Position numbers and translations under genes: made by a program. Below the pieces are notes generated by a model that had not been told where the DNA came from, ran no database searches, and saw only the letters and a program-made list of their open reading frames with translations. From Mycteria americana (taxonomy: Eukaryota; Chordata; Aves; Ciconiiformes; Ciconiidae), in contig NC_134366.1 in NCBI RefSeq assembly GCF_035582795.1, positions 153,559,519-153,623,518 on the forward strand: DNA of 64,000 nucleotides, read 5' to 3'. Shown here piece by piece: positions 52,201-64,000 of this stretch; the stretch's first letter is position 1, and each line of letters starts with the position of its first letter.

Positions 52201-55200
52201 CAGAGTCTCTGCAGTCATTTAGTGTGAGCAACACCAGTTATCTTTCTGGATTCATTAAGCACTGCATACATTATTCACTAATATTACACCAATTGTGAAT
52301 GCTGTTGCAACACACAACAGAAAATTTACAAAATTCCATATAAACCATAATAAGATGCTAGCATAATGCAAATTTGACAAAGATGCTGCCAGCCAGGTGA
52401 TGCTGGAGTATCCAAACATAGCCCTCCGCACCACTGGGATACATCAAGTAAACAGCTGGAAGATGCTGCAGTCTACAGTGTGAGCTCTCGCATTCCTACT
52501 CTATAGGTGTGGCTTCTCAGTCACTTTCCACTCTTTCTTCTTCCTTCTATAGGAAGGGACAGCTCTTCCTTATTGCCAAACATACAAAGCAACCAGCAGT
52601 TCTGTACTTGGCTGTGTTTAATGCAGCACAAACCTCTTCTCTGGGTGTACGGGCCAGAGAGACTCTCACAAGAGAGAACAGGAAACGCTTTGGAAAGAGA
52701 TCTTTGCACACCAAATTAGCAAGATAACCCGAGGTTCCTTCATCCTAGGTTGCAAAAGGGAAGCTAGAGTAGTAACTATAGCAACTCTGATTTAATGCTG
52801 CAGGTGGAAAAAACCCCATCTGGTCAGACCTGTAAAACCCACAAGAAAATTTTTAATTGAGTCTATTGTCATTAAAATACAAAATTTTAAATTAATAACT
52901 AAACTAGCTTGACTTAAGAGAAGAATTTTTGTGTGAAAGTTTCAGAAAAAAAAAAAAACAGTTAAAGCTTCTCAGTTTTAGTTTGAAAAGGTGGGGACAG
53001 AAAAGAACCTGACTTTTTTTTTTATTCTCACTCAAAAATTCCACAAACTATTTATAGACAGCTCTAATATACTTGGCAGCAAGCAGTGGAAATTGGAAAT
53101 CTAGCAGAGACACTGGCTCAGCTTCAACAAGATTCCTGATTTTAAGCACATAACTAGTCCTATTCATGTCAAACCCTATACTTCTGCCCAGCCAGCTGTA
53201 AAGGAAGTTACTTGACTGACCATTGCCTGCAAGTTGTATGTGTTCTCAGGTGGTAATCTAGTGCAGCATTTCAGATTAGACAGTAGAAAAAAACCAGATT
53301 ACTAAAACCAATTAAACAGTTCAAACAGTGAATACAGTCTTCTAAATTACAGCTAAATCTCAAGTAACTTTAAAAAAAAGATAAGGAAATCCGAGGAAAA
53401 GGGAGTAGACCAGAAACAGCTATGTTTAAAATAATAAAACTCAATTATTTTAACAAAGGACTGTTCAGAGCCTTTGTACATGTCCAACTGCAGTAACTAT
53501 TCTTTTCTTCTGAAATTCCATTTCAGATACTAAAAGTATTTCACATTTGAGAAGTGCCAGACTAGGGGAAAAATTCGATGTGTGGGCTGCACAGTGCTTA
53601 TACAGTAGGGGGAAGAGTATTTCAGATTTGATTCATACTCTTCACATGCTTCGTACTTTTATCTACTACAGTTTCTTTAAATAGCTGTTGCAGTAAAAAA
53701 ACCTGGTTTTGTTTTTGCTCCATGCAGGTTTACATTGATTTCCCATCTTAATTCCTTATAACTACAGGAACAAATGGCAGTAGGCAACAGTCTACATACA
53801 GCTGGAGTATTATATTAAAAAAAAACCAACTAAACAACAAAAACACACACCCAAAAAACCAAAACCCAAACATCTACAGTCAACAAGAGGATTTCAGGCC
53901 TCTATCAGAAGTTACTTGGTAAAAACAAGGCTTCAGGTTATATATTCTTAAGATATAATACTGCTGGTTATCCTGTTTTCTTCAAATGATTTGATTCCAT
54001 TCCATCTTGAAAAAGTGCTAACAGAAGAAACAAAATCATTATTCATAAACTAATAACTGCAGCCATCATGAATCTATTATAAGCTTGCAGAAATGAAAAT
54101 ACTATCTGCTATTACCCCATGAATCCCTACCAGGAACCCTCAAAACATCCAAGCTTCTAGTTCCAGATGACAGCATGACTCAGACTTACAACTGATTTTT
54201 TTCCAAAAAAGACTTAAGTAGTGTAGGAGTACTTGATATTGGGGGGTGGGGGAGAATCACGAGGATTTCTGAAAAGAAGGAAAACACTGCTCCACTGCTG
54301 CATCTTTATTATGGATTCTACATCTCATGTGACCAACAAATCAAAACAGAAGAGAAAAAGAAAAACGCTAGTCATGTTAGAAGGAAAAAAAAAAAAAAAA
54401 AAAAAAGAAAAATTCATCACCTAAGATACATCCAGAGAATAATGGTTTCAAAATCCAGAAAGCTCATTGGATTCATAAAATAAAAGTACAAAATCTATTT
54501 ATTTTAAGTCTTTATTCAACAGAAATGCTAAGATGTTACAATTCAGGCAGAAATCAAGGAGGACATTTCATACTTCTGACTGGAGCAAAAGCAGGGGATT
54601 GAGAAATCTAACCCTAATTTCCAGATTTGCTAGATTCTTTCTGCAACATTGGCCTGAGCAATCCAGGGAATACTGGGGTCAAGAGTATATACCCACTGAG
54701 TTTCAACTCTGCCTTCATGAAGGTAACAACAATAAATTAGAATTAACTGCAAAGCATCCCAGCTGCGTTCACTGTAATGACATAACTGAATTGAATGCAA
54801 GCCGTTTACTGGAAAGGGTGGTGAAGCAGCAGTATATTTACATACACATTTTGCACATACATCAAATATAAAAATCATAAAAGCATAGCATGTTTATTGC
54901 ATCTAGGAAAAATATCCTCATTTGAAAGATAAAACTGTGTTTTCTTCCTGTCTCACTACTTATTACTAGAAATAAAAATTTGATTTTGACAACCTTTTAT
55001 ACTCTTTAATGTGTCTTGGTTTCTTTCTGATAGAATTAAAAAGCACTGCAGAGTTCCCAAGAAAGCTTGTTTTCTTTAATTTACAAAAAAAGTTCACAGA
55101 AACCACAGACCTTGCAAATACTTGTGCAGACTTGTTTATGCAAAGTCTGGCAACCGGAGTTTTTAGACACCCCCCCCCCCCCCGCCCCAGGCACCTATTC

Positions 55201-57712
55201 AGACTGAAACTGAACTTACACAAAATGTCATGCAGTCTGCCCAGCTATCTTCCACTAATACAGGACAGAGTCTCTGTCCCTTATTAATGCTTCACTGAAC
55301 TAATTAAAGTGTAGAAGTAACCTTGCACAGCATAACTCAGCACACCACCATTCATATGGACTGCAACAACTCAGTAAAAAGCACAGCCAAAGGAGGGAAG
55401 AACTCCTAAGGCAATGCACTTCTTGCCTGTGCCTTCAACATCTGTAAAACAAAGCTTTTTGTTAATCTCAAGCAAACACCCACATGCAAAATTAATTTAA
55501 TTATTTACTATGAATAATTTGATCTGCTCTACTTACAGCAGACAGAAGTGGAGATGTCACTGAGTTTCAAGGGAACCACAACATGTAGATGCTTCCATTC
55601 TCACTATTAAAAAGACATTCAATCCACATAGCTCTCTCTCTACTGTTATTTGTTAGCTTCAAAATCTCAATCACTACAATAGCAAAGGCTATTAATTAGG
55701 TATGCTAATTTTCTATACTTGCCTAAACTATGCTGTTTATTAAATATCCTCAGGACTTAGGAGGAATGAGATGAACTTGCTATAACTTGCCAGTCATAAC
55801 ATACTGCATTCCTCAAAATGTACAGTGAATTGCTTCTATTAAAAAAGACAGACATTAATAGAAGACAGATTGCCTGCAAGATATGAAATTGATTTTACTC
55901 AGATTAATAACTTCTTCAATTAAGAATCAGATCTTAAAATAGCCAAGGCATACTCCTAGTACGAACACGTGCGCACGCATACTTGCATGAGTGTGCTCAG
56001 CACCCATGTAAGAACTATGTGCGTGGCAGCCTTGCAACTTTTACATTCTTTTGTTCAAACAAATTAGTTTCAAAGCAAACAAATGATAAGAGAAATATCC
56101 AGTAAAATTTATAATGCAGTAAAACTTACTTTCTCTCCAGTGTTTTATGCAAGACCTGCCTATACTTCAAGAAAACTCTGCTACAGCTACTGCATTGATT
56201 CGAGTTGATGATTCTAAAATAGGAAACTTCAGGAAGCCCCATGGATATTTTAAAAAGTCTAGAAGTAGTCTATATGTATTTATATAATTAAAAAACAATA
56301 GAGAAATAGGTGTAAATCTCTAAGATCCAAACTAATATTTCTTTCCCTCTCTTCGGAAAGCAGATCTTTTCTTTTTTTTCCCCCTTCTGTGTTATCTGCT
56401 ATTAATCCTGTGACTCTTGTCCTGCAAGAATGATGCTGGTAGTGCACCTCACACATTAGCATGAGTACACCTGTAAACGAGTTTAACACCTTATATTTCA
56501 GACACTATGCAGTGTCTTAAATACAAATTTGCAAAAAGTTTAGTCTTCTTTACTTGGCTTATGATATCTGTAAAACACAGTAACATACTACCGCATTTTT
56601 TCACAACAGCACAAATAAGCATTTATCATGATGATAGCTTTATTGTGTGAGGAACTGCACAAACAAGAAAAAGAACTTTTGCTCCACAGAGCTCACTGCT
56701 TTGTGAAAACTGTATATGTTACATTTTTTCAGGTAAAGGACAATAAAAAAGCACAATACATAAAACAATTGGAAATCCCAGCCCACCAGGTGCCAAAATG
56801 TAATCAGATAGCAGTGCTTTATAGGAACGACAGCAGAGCCAAGAGGGTTTGAAGAAAGCAAATATGATGGCTTTGTGTTTCCCATGGACAGATCTACCCA
56901 GGTGGCGAGAAGCACAAAGGAAACAACGGATAAACTTGAGTGGTGTTAATAAGTGATAAACCTATCAGTACTAAAGAACCACTGCAGATCAACAGTAAAA
57001 CCAAGTGGAACAGAACTTTAACTTACAGCTATCCTGTGCTAACACTTCTCATTGTGCCTCATCTTCCCTCTCTCCCCCAAATCACTCAGAACAAAGTTAA
57101 AAATTCTGAACACCAAACGGTAAAGGGTTGTCCCTTTCCCAAAGTGAAAACTTCGGGAAGCGTTTGGGAAAGTCTGAATTACATTAATTGTGCTGGAGGT
57201 AGCTATAGAGACAGGAGCTTATGTGAAAACAGCTGTAAAGCAGTAATTGCAATATAAGGACAGTTAATGCTGCCACCTTTATATGAGACGAAAAGCGCAC
57301 ATCTGACAGCCAAAATACTTCTTTTCACATTGCTTTGTACTCCAGGGTACTGGAGCCTCTTGCCATGGGGATTCCCAGTAGTTAGAAAAGATAAACACAA
57401 TCTTCTACTAGCGGGAACTAGAAACAAGAGTGTTGGATAGTACTGTGACTCCACAATTGCAAAATGAAGCAAAGAAATCCTTTCCGTAGAGCTAAATAAG
57501 CATTTGTTTAGGCAGCCGCAATTCAGTGGAGTACAGCACGCTTTCAAGACAGCCATAGCATACGTAACATTAGTCAAAGAGGGCAGAACAAAGTTTGTTT
57601 CAAAACACTTAAGTATACCATTTCCTTGCTGTCAAACTACATCCCTGAGACACACAAAGTACCACTGGAAAACTTTAAATGTTAAAGTAGACACACAACT
57701 AGTTTACTATAT

Positions 57713-57760
57713 GGATTCTGGTTTTGGCTTTTTGCTGGATTCTGGTTTTGGCTTTTTGCA
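57713..57760. repeat. 24-bp tandem duplication
   Basis: GGATTCTGGTTTTGGCTTTT plus TGCT at 57713-57736 is followed at once by the same 24 bases with one final change (T to A) at 57737-57760. The near identity suggests a recent slippage event. Confidence 0.95.
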
Positions 57761-60700
57761 AGGGGAGTATTTGTTACAGAAATTAAAAGATCACAATGAA
57801 TTGTATATGCCAAAGTGTACAATAAGAAAAAGTCTCACATTGTACGGGTCACAAAATGCCAAGTTTATTACATTACAGTAGCTTTAAGCATGCAAGAGAA
57901 TTCCTGCATCCTTCAGCTTTATCTCACTCTTTTTTGTAACACGGAATTTGAACTACATCCTGCTTTCCTTCTCAAACATGCACAGATACTCCTGTCCTGA
58001 CCCTCTGTCCACCACATGCTGCACTGGGGTACGTACAGGATTCATCATTTCAATTGGAGCACTTTGCAAGAAATTGGAAATGTCTATAGAATTCATGATA
58101 CATGATTTGTTTATCTCAGGGTCAAATAACCCCAAATTTGGTGTCTCATTGCACTCTGAACCTTCACATTTTAGATGTAAGTTCACAGCAATTCAAAAGA
58201 GCAAAGAGATATCCAAGAAGTTAGATAGTTGAAATCGGCACATTTACAGAGGTGTAAATTTGTGCATTTGCTTCCACCTAATGTTACCATGTTAATGAAA
58301 AAGCCCTATGGAGATGAATGACAAAGAAATAAGCTGCCTCCTTTCAGGGAAACATGGCCATACTTGAGACTGCACCACCCCTCTCAGCTTCAATATGGCC
58401 AGTGTGAGGCTGCCGATTTCCAATACTCCTGTCCTGAGGCTTACCAACGTGCCAGTCCCACTGGTAGAACTAGGAAAGGGGGTTCACACACAGACGCACT
58501 CCCCAGCCCCTCCAGGTCCTGGCGTGTTCACCAAGAAAACACAGAGAGCCTCACACTGCAGTACACTGAAAAACCTTACCAAACCACCAGCTCTCCCCCG
58601 TGGAGGGAAAAGTAGGTAGCCACGAGTGAGTGTGTGTAGAGACACACACAGACACTCTCCCTAGGACACAGTTCTCAGGACAAAGGCAGAATAGGAAGAG
58701 AGGCTGAAACATAATGAGAGGAATGAATGCCTTGGAGAAGAGAATGTGACCTAACAGGTATTTCCAAAATCCTTATCACCATTTACCCTGACATTCACAT
58801 TTATAATTACCTTCCAGTATGCTGTCCGGACACCTAGTACACCTTATCTCCACTTTTGCCTTGACACAAGCTCTTCCAGCTCTTCTTCTCATCTATTCCT
58901 TTCTTGACCAAAAAATATTCCCACTACATGTTTACATGAGTCATTAACTTCCTTCCTGAGAACAGTTTTAACAACTTAGGGGTTTTTTTCCCTGCACTCC
59001 AGTTTCCTAAAAAATCTTATTAAATATACGGGATACTATACCAAAACGTGTTTCCACTCTTCCTCTGAGGAAATCCCTGCCAAGAATCATTCAGATAAAC
59101 ACCAGATGACTGAAGGTCAAGTTACATAATTACTACCTTTGTCCACCAAGTTCACAATCAGATACTCCAAAAGCCACTTCAGCTGTTTAGTTTGTGCATA
59201 TTCACAGTTATCTGGTGATCTTAATATCAACTCGAGCCTAGTTTCCCATGGATCACACAGTTGTGCACATCTGTACGTTCCCCACAACTTCCAAATACTT
59301 TGAACTATTCCTACCACATTTGGCAGCAGAAGAGTAACAGTCCCAAAAACCCAGTTAATAGGAATTTCATGAAAATATTATACATTTCTACTTGTGTTCC
59401 AACATAAAGGCTTCATTGTAAAATTTCTTATTACTAAATGTAAGAGATTCCACATAGAATACAACAATCCATGAGAAAAAAATGTTCTACCTGTCTGCTT
59501 CCAATAAAAGACAGCTGGTCTGAAGGAGCTCTCTAAGTGGCAGAAGCAGATTATCACTAAACCTTTTAAAGCAGACTGCATCCATTCACTTAAACAATAG
59601 CCGAAATACACAATGGACTGTGTTTCTTAGAGCAGAAGAGGATTGGCATTTTGGGGATGAGATAAATTAGTTGGTAGTCACATGTGTAAAAACAGACAAG
59701 GATAGGGGTTGGAGTTTTAAATAAAGTAGAACAGACACACTGCTCTCAAAGTAGCCTATTTCCAGTTCCACAACAAAAATTCAGCAACTGCATCTTTCTC
59801 AAAAGGGTGCTGTTTGCATTTAAATGCTTTAGGACCACTCTTCATCCTTTATCTTCCCTCTGAGGGACAGACTAGTCTGCCTACACAGAGAATCGAGACT
59901 TCTCTGAAGAGCAGTTCAGATCAGTAAGTCACATTCCTGTTGCCTCTCATCCCTTTAATAAGTCTGCCTTTTCCCACACTGACTCTGCCTTAAATTAAGA
60001 CAAACCAATACTCCGTAATTCACACTCACACACAAAAATTAGCATAGGACCAGAACTGTGGAGTAACAAACTCTATTCATGCACAACCATGGAACAGCTA
60101 TGCATTTTCTGTGCTTCAGCTTCTACCCTGCAAACTACAGTATTTTACAGGAATACTGTCAGTGTGAGGGGTTATTAGTCTATCTTAACAATCAAATCTC
60201 AGATAATAAAGAGCTTTTAGGAAACTATACAAGTAATATTTTAAAGGAAAAATATGCATTGAAGGTTTGTTTCCAAGCATGTCACATCAGTAAAGCACAG
60301 TAAATTTAGATGCGAGTTAGGTTTATAGTATTCTTTTGGTATAAGTCTATTTTTAAGATGAAAGCTCAGTACCAGCAAGTCACCACTTGATACACAAGTG
60401 TTCTTTTACAAAGAGATGCCACATATGAAGTAACAGCCAACTAGGGAAAGAAACTCAAACAGCAGCTATTGGGCCACTCAGATTCAACCCGTGTATGAAT
60501 GAAACAAAATTATTTTTTGAAGAAAAAGAGGGATTAAGAACGCATTGGAAAAATAGCTATGTGAAAAACATACTAGTATTTTATGTTAATACCATTTACC
60601 AAACTTGACAGGCAGTTGTATTCTTCTGGATGTAGCTTCTTTTCAATTTGCATGAAAAGCATTGTTACACTTGTGCACTGATGAAAGCAGATTACATCCC

Positions 60701-62592
60701 TTATAATTCCTTACTGGCAACTCTGCCTAATGAATAATAATAAGCCACAGTTTAAGGGCATTGGTTTCACTGTTTGTTTGCTATTCAAAAAAGGAAGAGG
60801 GTATCACTACATGAGGTACAGTTCTGGGAAAGAAGTATAAAGGAAGTCTTTCGAGTTGATGTAGACTGCAAAACTGAAGAGCAAGGCTTATTTGTGATAA
60901 AGTAGATGCTATGAAGACAGAATACTTGCAATACTTGCACTTACACTGTTTATACTTCACCACTGATTGTTATCCACTTGACCATTTACTTGATTTTCCT
61001 TTCTGGATCATCTGCAGAAGTACTCAGGGGCTCGGCATTGACATGACAAGATAACTTTTATATGGATTCAGTCATTACCAGTGTTGGGGCACCAAGACAA
61101 TGTGATTTCTTAAGAGATCTGTGTGTTCACTCTTGAAGTATGTTAGCCAGTTCAGTCCCCAGAAGGTAACTGTTAAGCTTGCTGTGGCTAAAAGTGATGG
61201 CACAGATGGCATTCCTCTTGGCCTTTGTCCTCTCAAAGCAAAACAAACGGTATAGGTTTCTAGTGTGGACCACCTACAACACAGATAAATGGCCTACAAT
61301 AATCCTCGGTGGGTAAAAGTTTCAAATGTAGCTTTTTATAAAGATAATCTTGAATTAATAAACATGCCACTGAAAATTCCTAAGGTCTAAAGTTAATTTC
61401 ATTGCTTATAATTATCAAAGTGCAGGTAACGATTTTACTACATTTTTAAAAGCAGTTCATTTTGATTTGACTGTGATCTTACTGATGCCAGCAGTAAAAT
61501 TTAAACTGATCACAACAAAGCACAGCAAAGTCAAGGCTGAGCGTGGATTAAAATTCCACACCCTCCCTCTTCCAAATATGTATATACATATTCAAAGCAA
61601 CCACAGGACTTAGTAGTACTTACACACAATTATACACACATTGATTGGAGAACCTTGATTTTGTCAACTTCCGCTGACACAGAATTATGAATGAAGTCAA
61701 TGACTAACTTCACTAAGGAAGGGCTAAGGCAATGGTCAACAAACCTAACAGGAGACAACCTTAAGCACAGAGCAAGTTAGTCTTGGCTTAGGAAACAAAG
61801 TTGTGGATTGACAGAAGTTCCTAGCCTGCCCTACACAAATACGCAAATCCTATCTCTTGAGAAGTTTAACTGAAGAATACAGTACTTGGTAACATTTTTT
61901 TTTTTAAATAATCATGACCATGCTACAACAGAGGATGCTTCACTTTATACTGCCTCAGAAACGTTCTAAGGCTCAAAGAACTATGGGTTTCATTTTTAAG
62001 GAACGTAGCTGAAAAAGGAAAATGGGTAAATTAGGGTTCAATGGACTAATTCAGCTGTAAAATAAAGGGTAAAAAATTACATATACAAGGAGACATTCCA
62101 CTCTATTAAAAGCCAACCTGCTAACAAAATTCAGCACTTGCTCCTACACCCTTTTTAAAGGGAGGCACTGAATTTTAAAATAGCAAAAAATGTGACATAG
62201 CATGGTGACAAGTACAAGATCAATGTCAGACATAATGCCTACATGTTCGAATTTCTATTTATCTGCTTTTATATAATGAAGTATATTGCTCATTTAAGTA
62301 CACGTCCTTCCGGTTTAATAGCAGATTTCCAGATACAGGGAGAAAAGTAGACCCAGAACAATGGAACCCCATAAACTGGCAAAATACAAATTCTGATTAC
62401 ATGTCTAAATAAATTAAAATACATTCAGACACTTCAAAAATTACATCAAAGTACACAGTATTTCAGTACAGGCATGAAGGACTTGTTTCATAAGAATCTG
62501 ATGTCATGATCCCTATGTTCACAGCAATAATTTATAAACTGTTCAACAACTCACAAGTTTAAAGCTAGTTCAGACCTCCTTCCCATCAGAGT

Positions 62593-63501
62593 AACTCACA
62601 GAATCAGAATCACAGAATCATAAAGGTTGGAAAAGACCTTTAAGATCATCGAGTCCAACCGTAAACCTAACACTACCAAGACCACCACTACACCATGTCC
62701 CTAAGCACCTCATCCAAACATCTTTTAAATACTTCCAGGGATGGCGACTCAACCACTTCCCTGGGCAGCCTGTTCCAATGCTTGATAACCCTTTCAGTGA
62801 AGTAAAATTTCCTAATATCCAGTCTAAACCTCCCCTGGCGCAACCTGACGTCATTTCCTCTCATCCTATCACTTGTTACCTGGGAGAAGAGACTGACCCC
62901 ACCTCTCTACAACCTCCTTTCAGGTACTTGTAGAGAGCGATAAGGTCTCCCCTCAGCCTCCTTTTCTCCAGGCTAAACAACCACAGTTCCCTCAGCCGCT
63001 CCTCATGAAACTTGTGCTCTAGACCCTTCACCAGCTTCATTGCCCTTCTCTGGACACACTCCAGCACCTCAATGTCTCTCTTGTAGTGGGGGGCCCAAAA
63101 CTGAACACAGGATTCGAGGTGCGGCCTCACCAGTGCTGAGTACAGGGGCACGATCACTTCCCTAGTCCTGCTGGCCACGCTATTGCTGATACAAGCCAGG
63201 GTGCCATTGGCTTTCTTGGCCACCTGGGCTGGCTCATATTCAGGCAGCTGTCAACCAACAGCCCCAGGTCCTTCTCTGCTGGGCAGCTTTCCAGCCACTC
63301 TTCCCCAAGCCTGTAGCGTTGCATGGGGTTGCTGTGGCCCAAGTGCAGGACCTTGCACTTGGCCCTGTTGAACCTCATACAGTTGGCCTCAGCCCATCAA
63401 TCCAGCCTGTCCAGGTCCCTCTGCAGAGCCTTCCTCCCCTCAAGCAGATCAACACTCCCACACAACTGGGTGTCGTCTGCAAACTTACTGAGGGTGCAAC
63501 T
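62593..63501 (-). mobile_element. CR1 LINE, 5'-truncated, near-identical relative of the 32.4-kb copy
   Basis: About 910 bp, reverse oriented, with an octamer tail at 62595-62625 and the same ORF2 C-terminal region. The reading frame is broken by small indels: the open parts are 62618-62854, 62876-63223 and 63154-63378. It is therefore more decayed than the copy at 32421-33353. The 5' truncation falls within about 15 bp of the same consensus position as that copy. AACTCA occurs at both edges, a possible short target duplication. It lies in LRP12 intron 1. Confidence 0.94.
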
Positions 63502-64000
63502 CATCTCCCTTGAAAAAACCTACTGTTTGATGTGATCATTTTACCTGAATAACACACACACATGCCTGAGAAACCGTGCACGCTTATTTCAAATTAGGTG
63601 CTTTGAGCACTTTATTGACTCCCAAATGTGCAGTATGGTCAGCAAGCAGGATCTCAGATTAAAAATTTAAATTCAGCTTTGTTTTGGTCATTAATCATTT
63701 CTGAAAGCTACCAAATTTTATGCCAAATTCCTTCATGCCCAATGCTCTAAATGCCTATCTAGAGTTCAGATCCACCTCCTTTGTAAAGCCACAAACTAAA
63801 GACAGTTCCAGAAAACCAGTGAAAGGAGATTCAAACATTACTCACCTGATACCCACATACATCTTCCTGGCCTCCATGCTTTTAATTAACATTTTAGGAC
63901 AGATGTACAACTGAATATTTCATGATACTCATTCCAAAAAGTCACTATCAAGTACTACTAGAACTTTCTGTTCATTAGGAATGCAGAGGTTGGTCTCTCA

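Larger units (their letters stand above)
42990..64000 (-). other. LRP12: LRP12 intron 1 (partial, more than 21 kb)
   Basis: No signal-peptide exon and no CpG island were found to the right of exon 2, so exon 1 lies beyond 64000. The content is AT-rich DNA with a TA microsatellite (45207-45237), a CR1 tail (49145-49207), poly-A (54385-54406), poly-C (55170-55183), a 24-bp tandem duplication (57713-57760) and a large CR1 (62593-63501). Many 60-125 codon open frames occur, none protein-like. Confidence 0.8.

Noticed and set aside
57504..57881. 125-codon plus-strand frame in LRP12 intron 1
   Set aside because: It spans the 24-bp tandem duplication and has low-complexity content. No family features.

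Overview
The window is vertebrate and almost certainly avian nuclear DNA. It is AT-rich with long introns, carries several chicken-repeat-1 (CR1) LINE fragments with the usual octamer tails, and holds two solo LTRs of a family common in neoavian birds. Two protein-coding genes account for nearly all supported coding sequence, and both lie on the minus strand in the order known from human 8q22.3. DPYS (dihydropyrimidinase) is on the left and LRP12 (low-density lipoprotein receptor-related protein 12) is on the right.

DPYS, about 1-11.8 kb: four coding exons are visible (10198-10467, 6192-6350, 3831-4010, 2479-2668). They encode roughly the N-terminal half of the enzyme, including five of the six metal-site residues expected for the family. 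The rest of the gene lies left of position 1. The CpG island is not at the canonical start exon but about 0.9 kb upstream (about 11370-11760). It contains a GGGGCC-type hexanucleotide tract and a 31-codon open exon that could splice in frame onto the canonical start exon.

Intergenic region, about 11.8-19.3 kb: just beyond the CpG island is an unidentified plus-strand frame (11864-12648) that is open except for one TGA. Further right are one solo LTR and otherwise unremarkable DNA.

LRP12, about 19.3 kb to beyond 64 kb: six of the expected seven exons are visible, namely the last exon with a roughly 2.3 kb 3'UTR and exons 6, 5, 4, 3 and 2. They encode CUB1, LDL-A 1-2, CUB2, LDL-A 3-5, the transmembrane helix and the whole cytoplasmic tail. 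All visible splice junctions are GT-AG with matching phases, and the frame is intact. Exon 1 (5'UTR and most of the signal peptide) is not in the window, so intron 1 exceeds 21 kb.

Repeats: two large CR1 3' ends (32.4-33.35 kb and 62.6-63.5 kb), four smaller CR1 pieces, the LTRs, several microsatellites and minisatellites, and a 168-bp tandem duplication. I saw no tRNA, rRNA, CRISPR array or gene cluster, and I found no convincing new multi-gene system. The most interesting region is the DPYS upstream segment at 10.4-12.7 kb.
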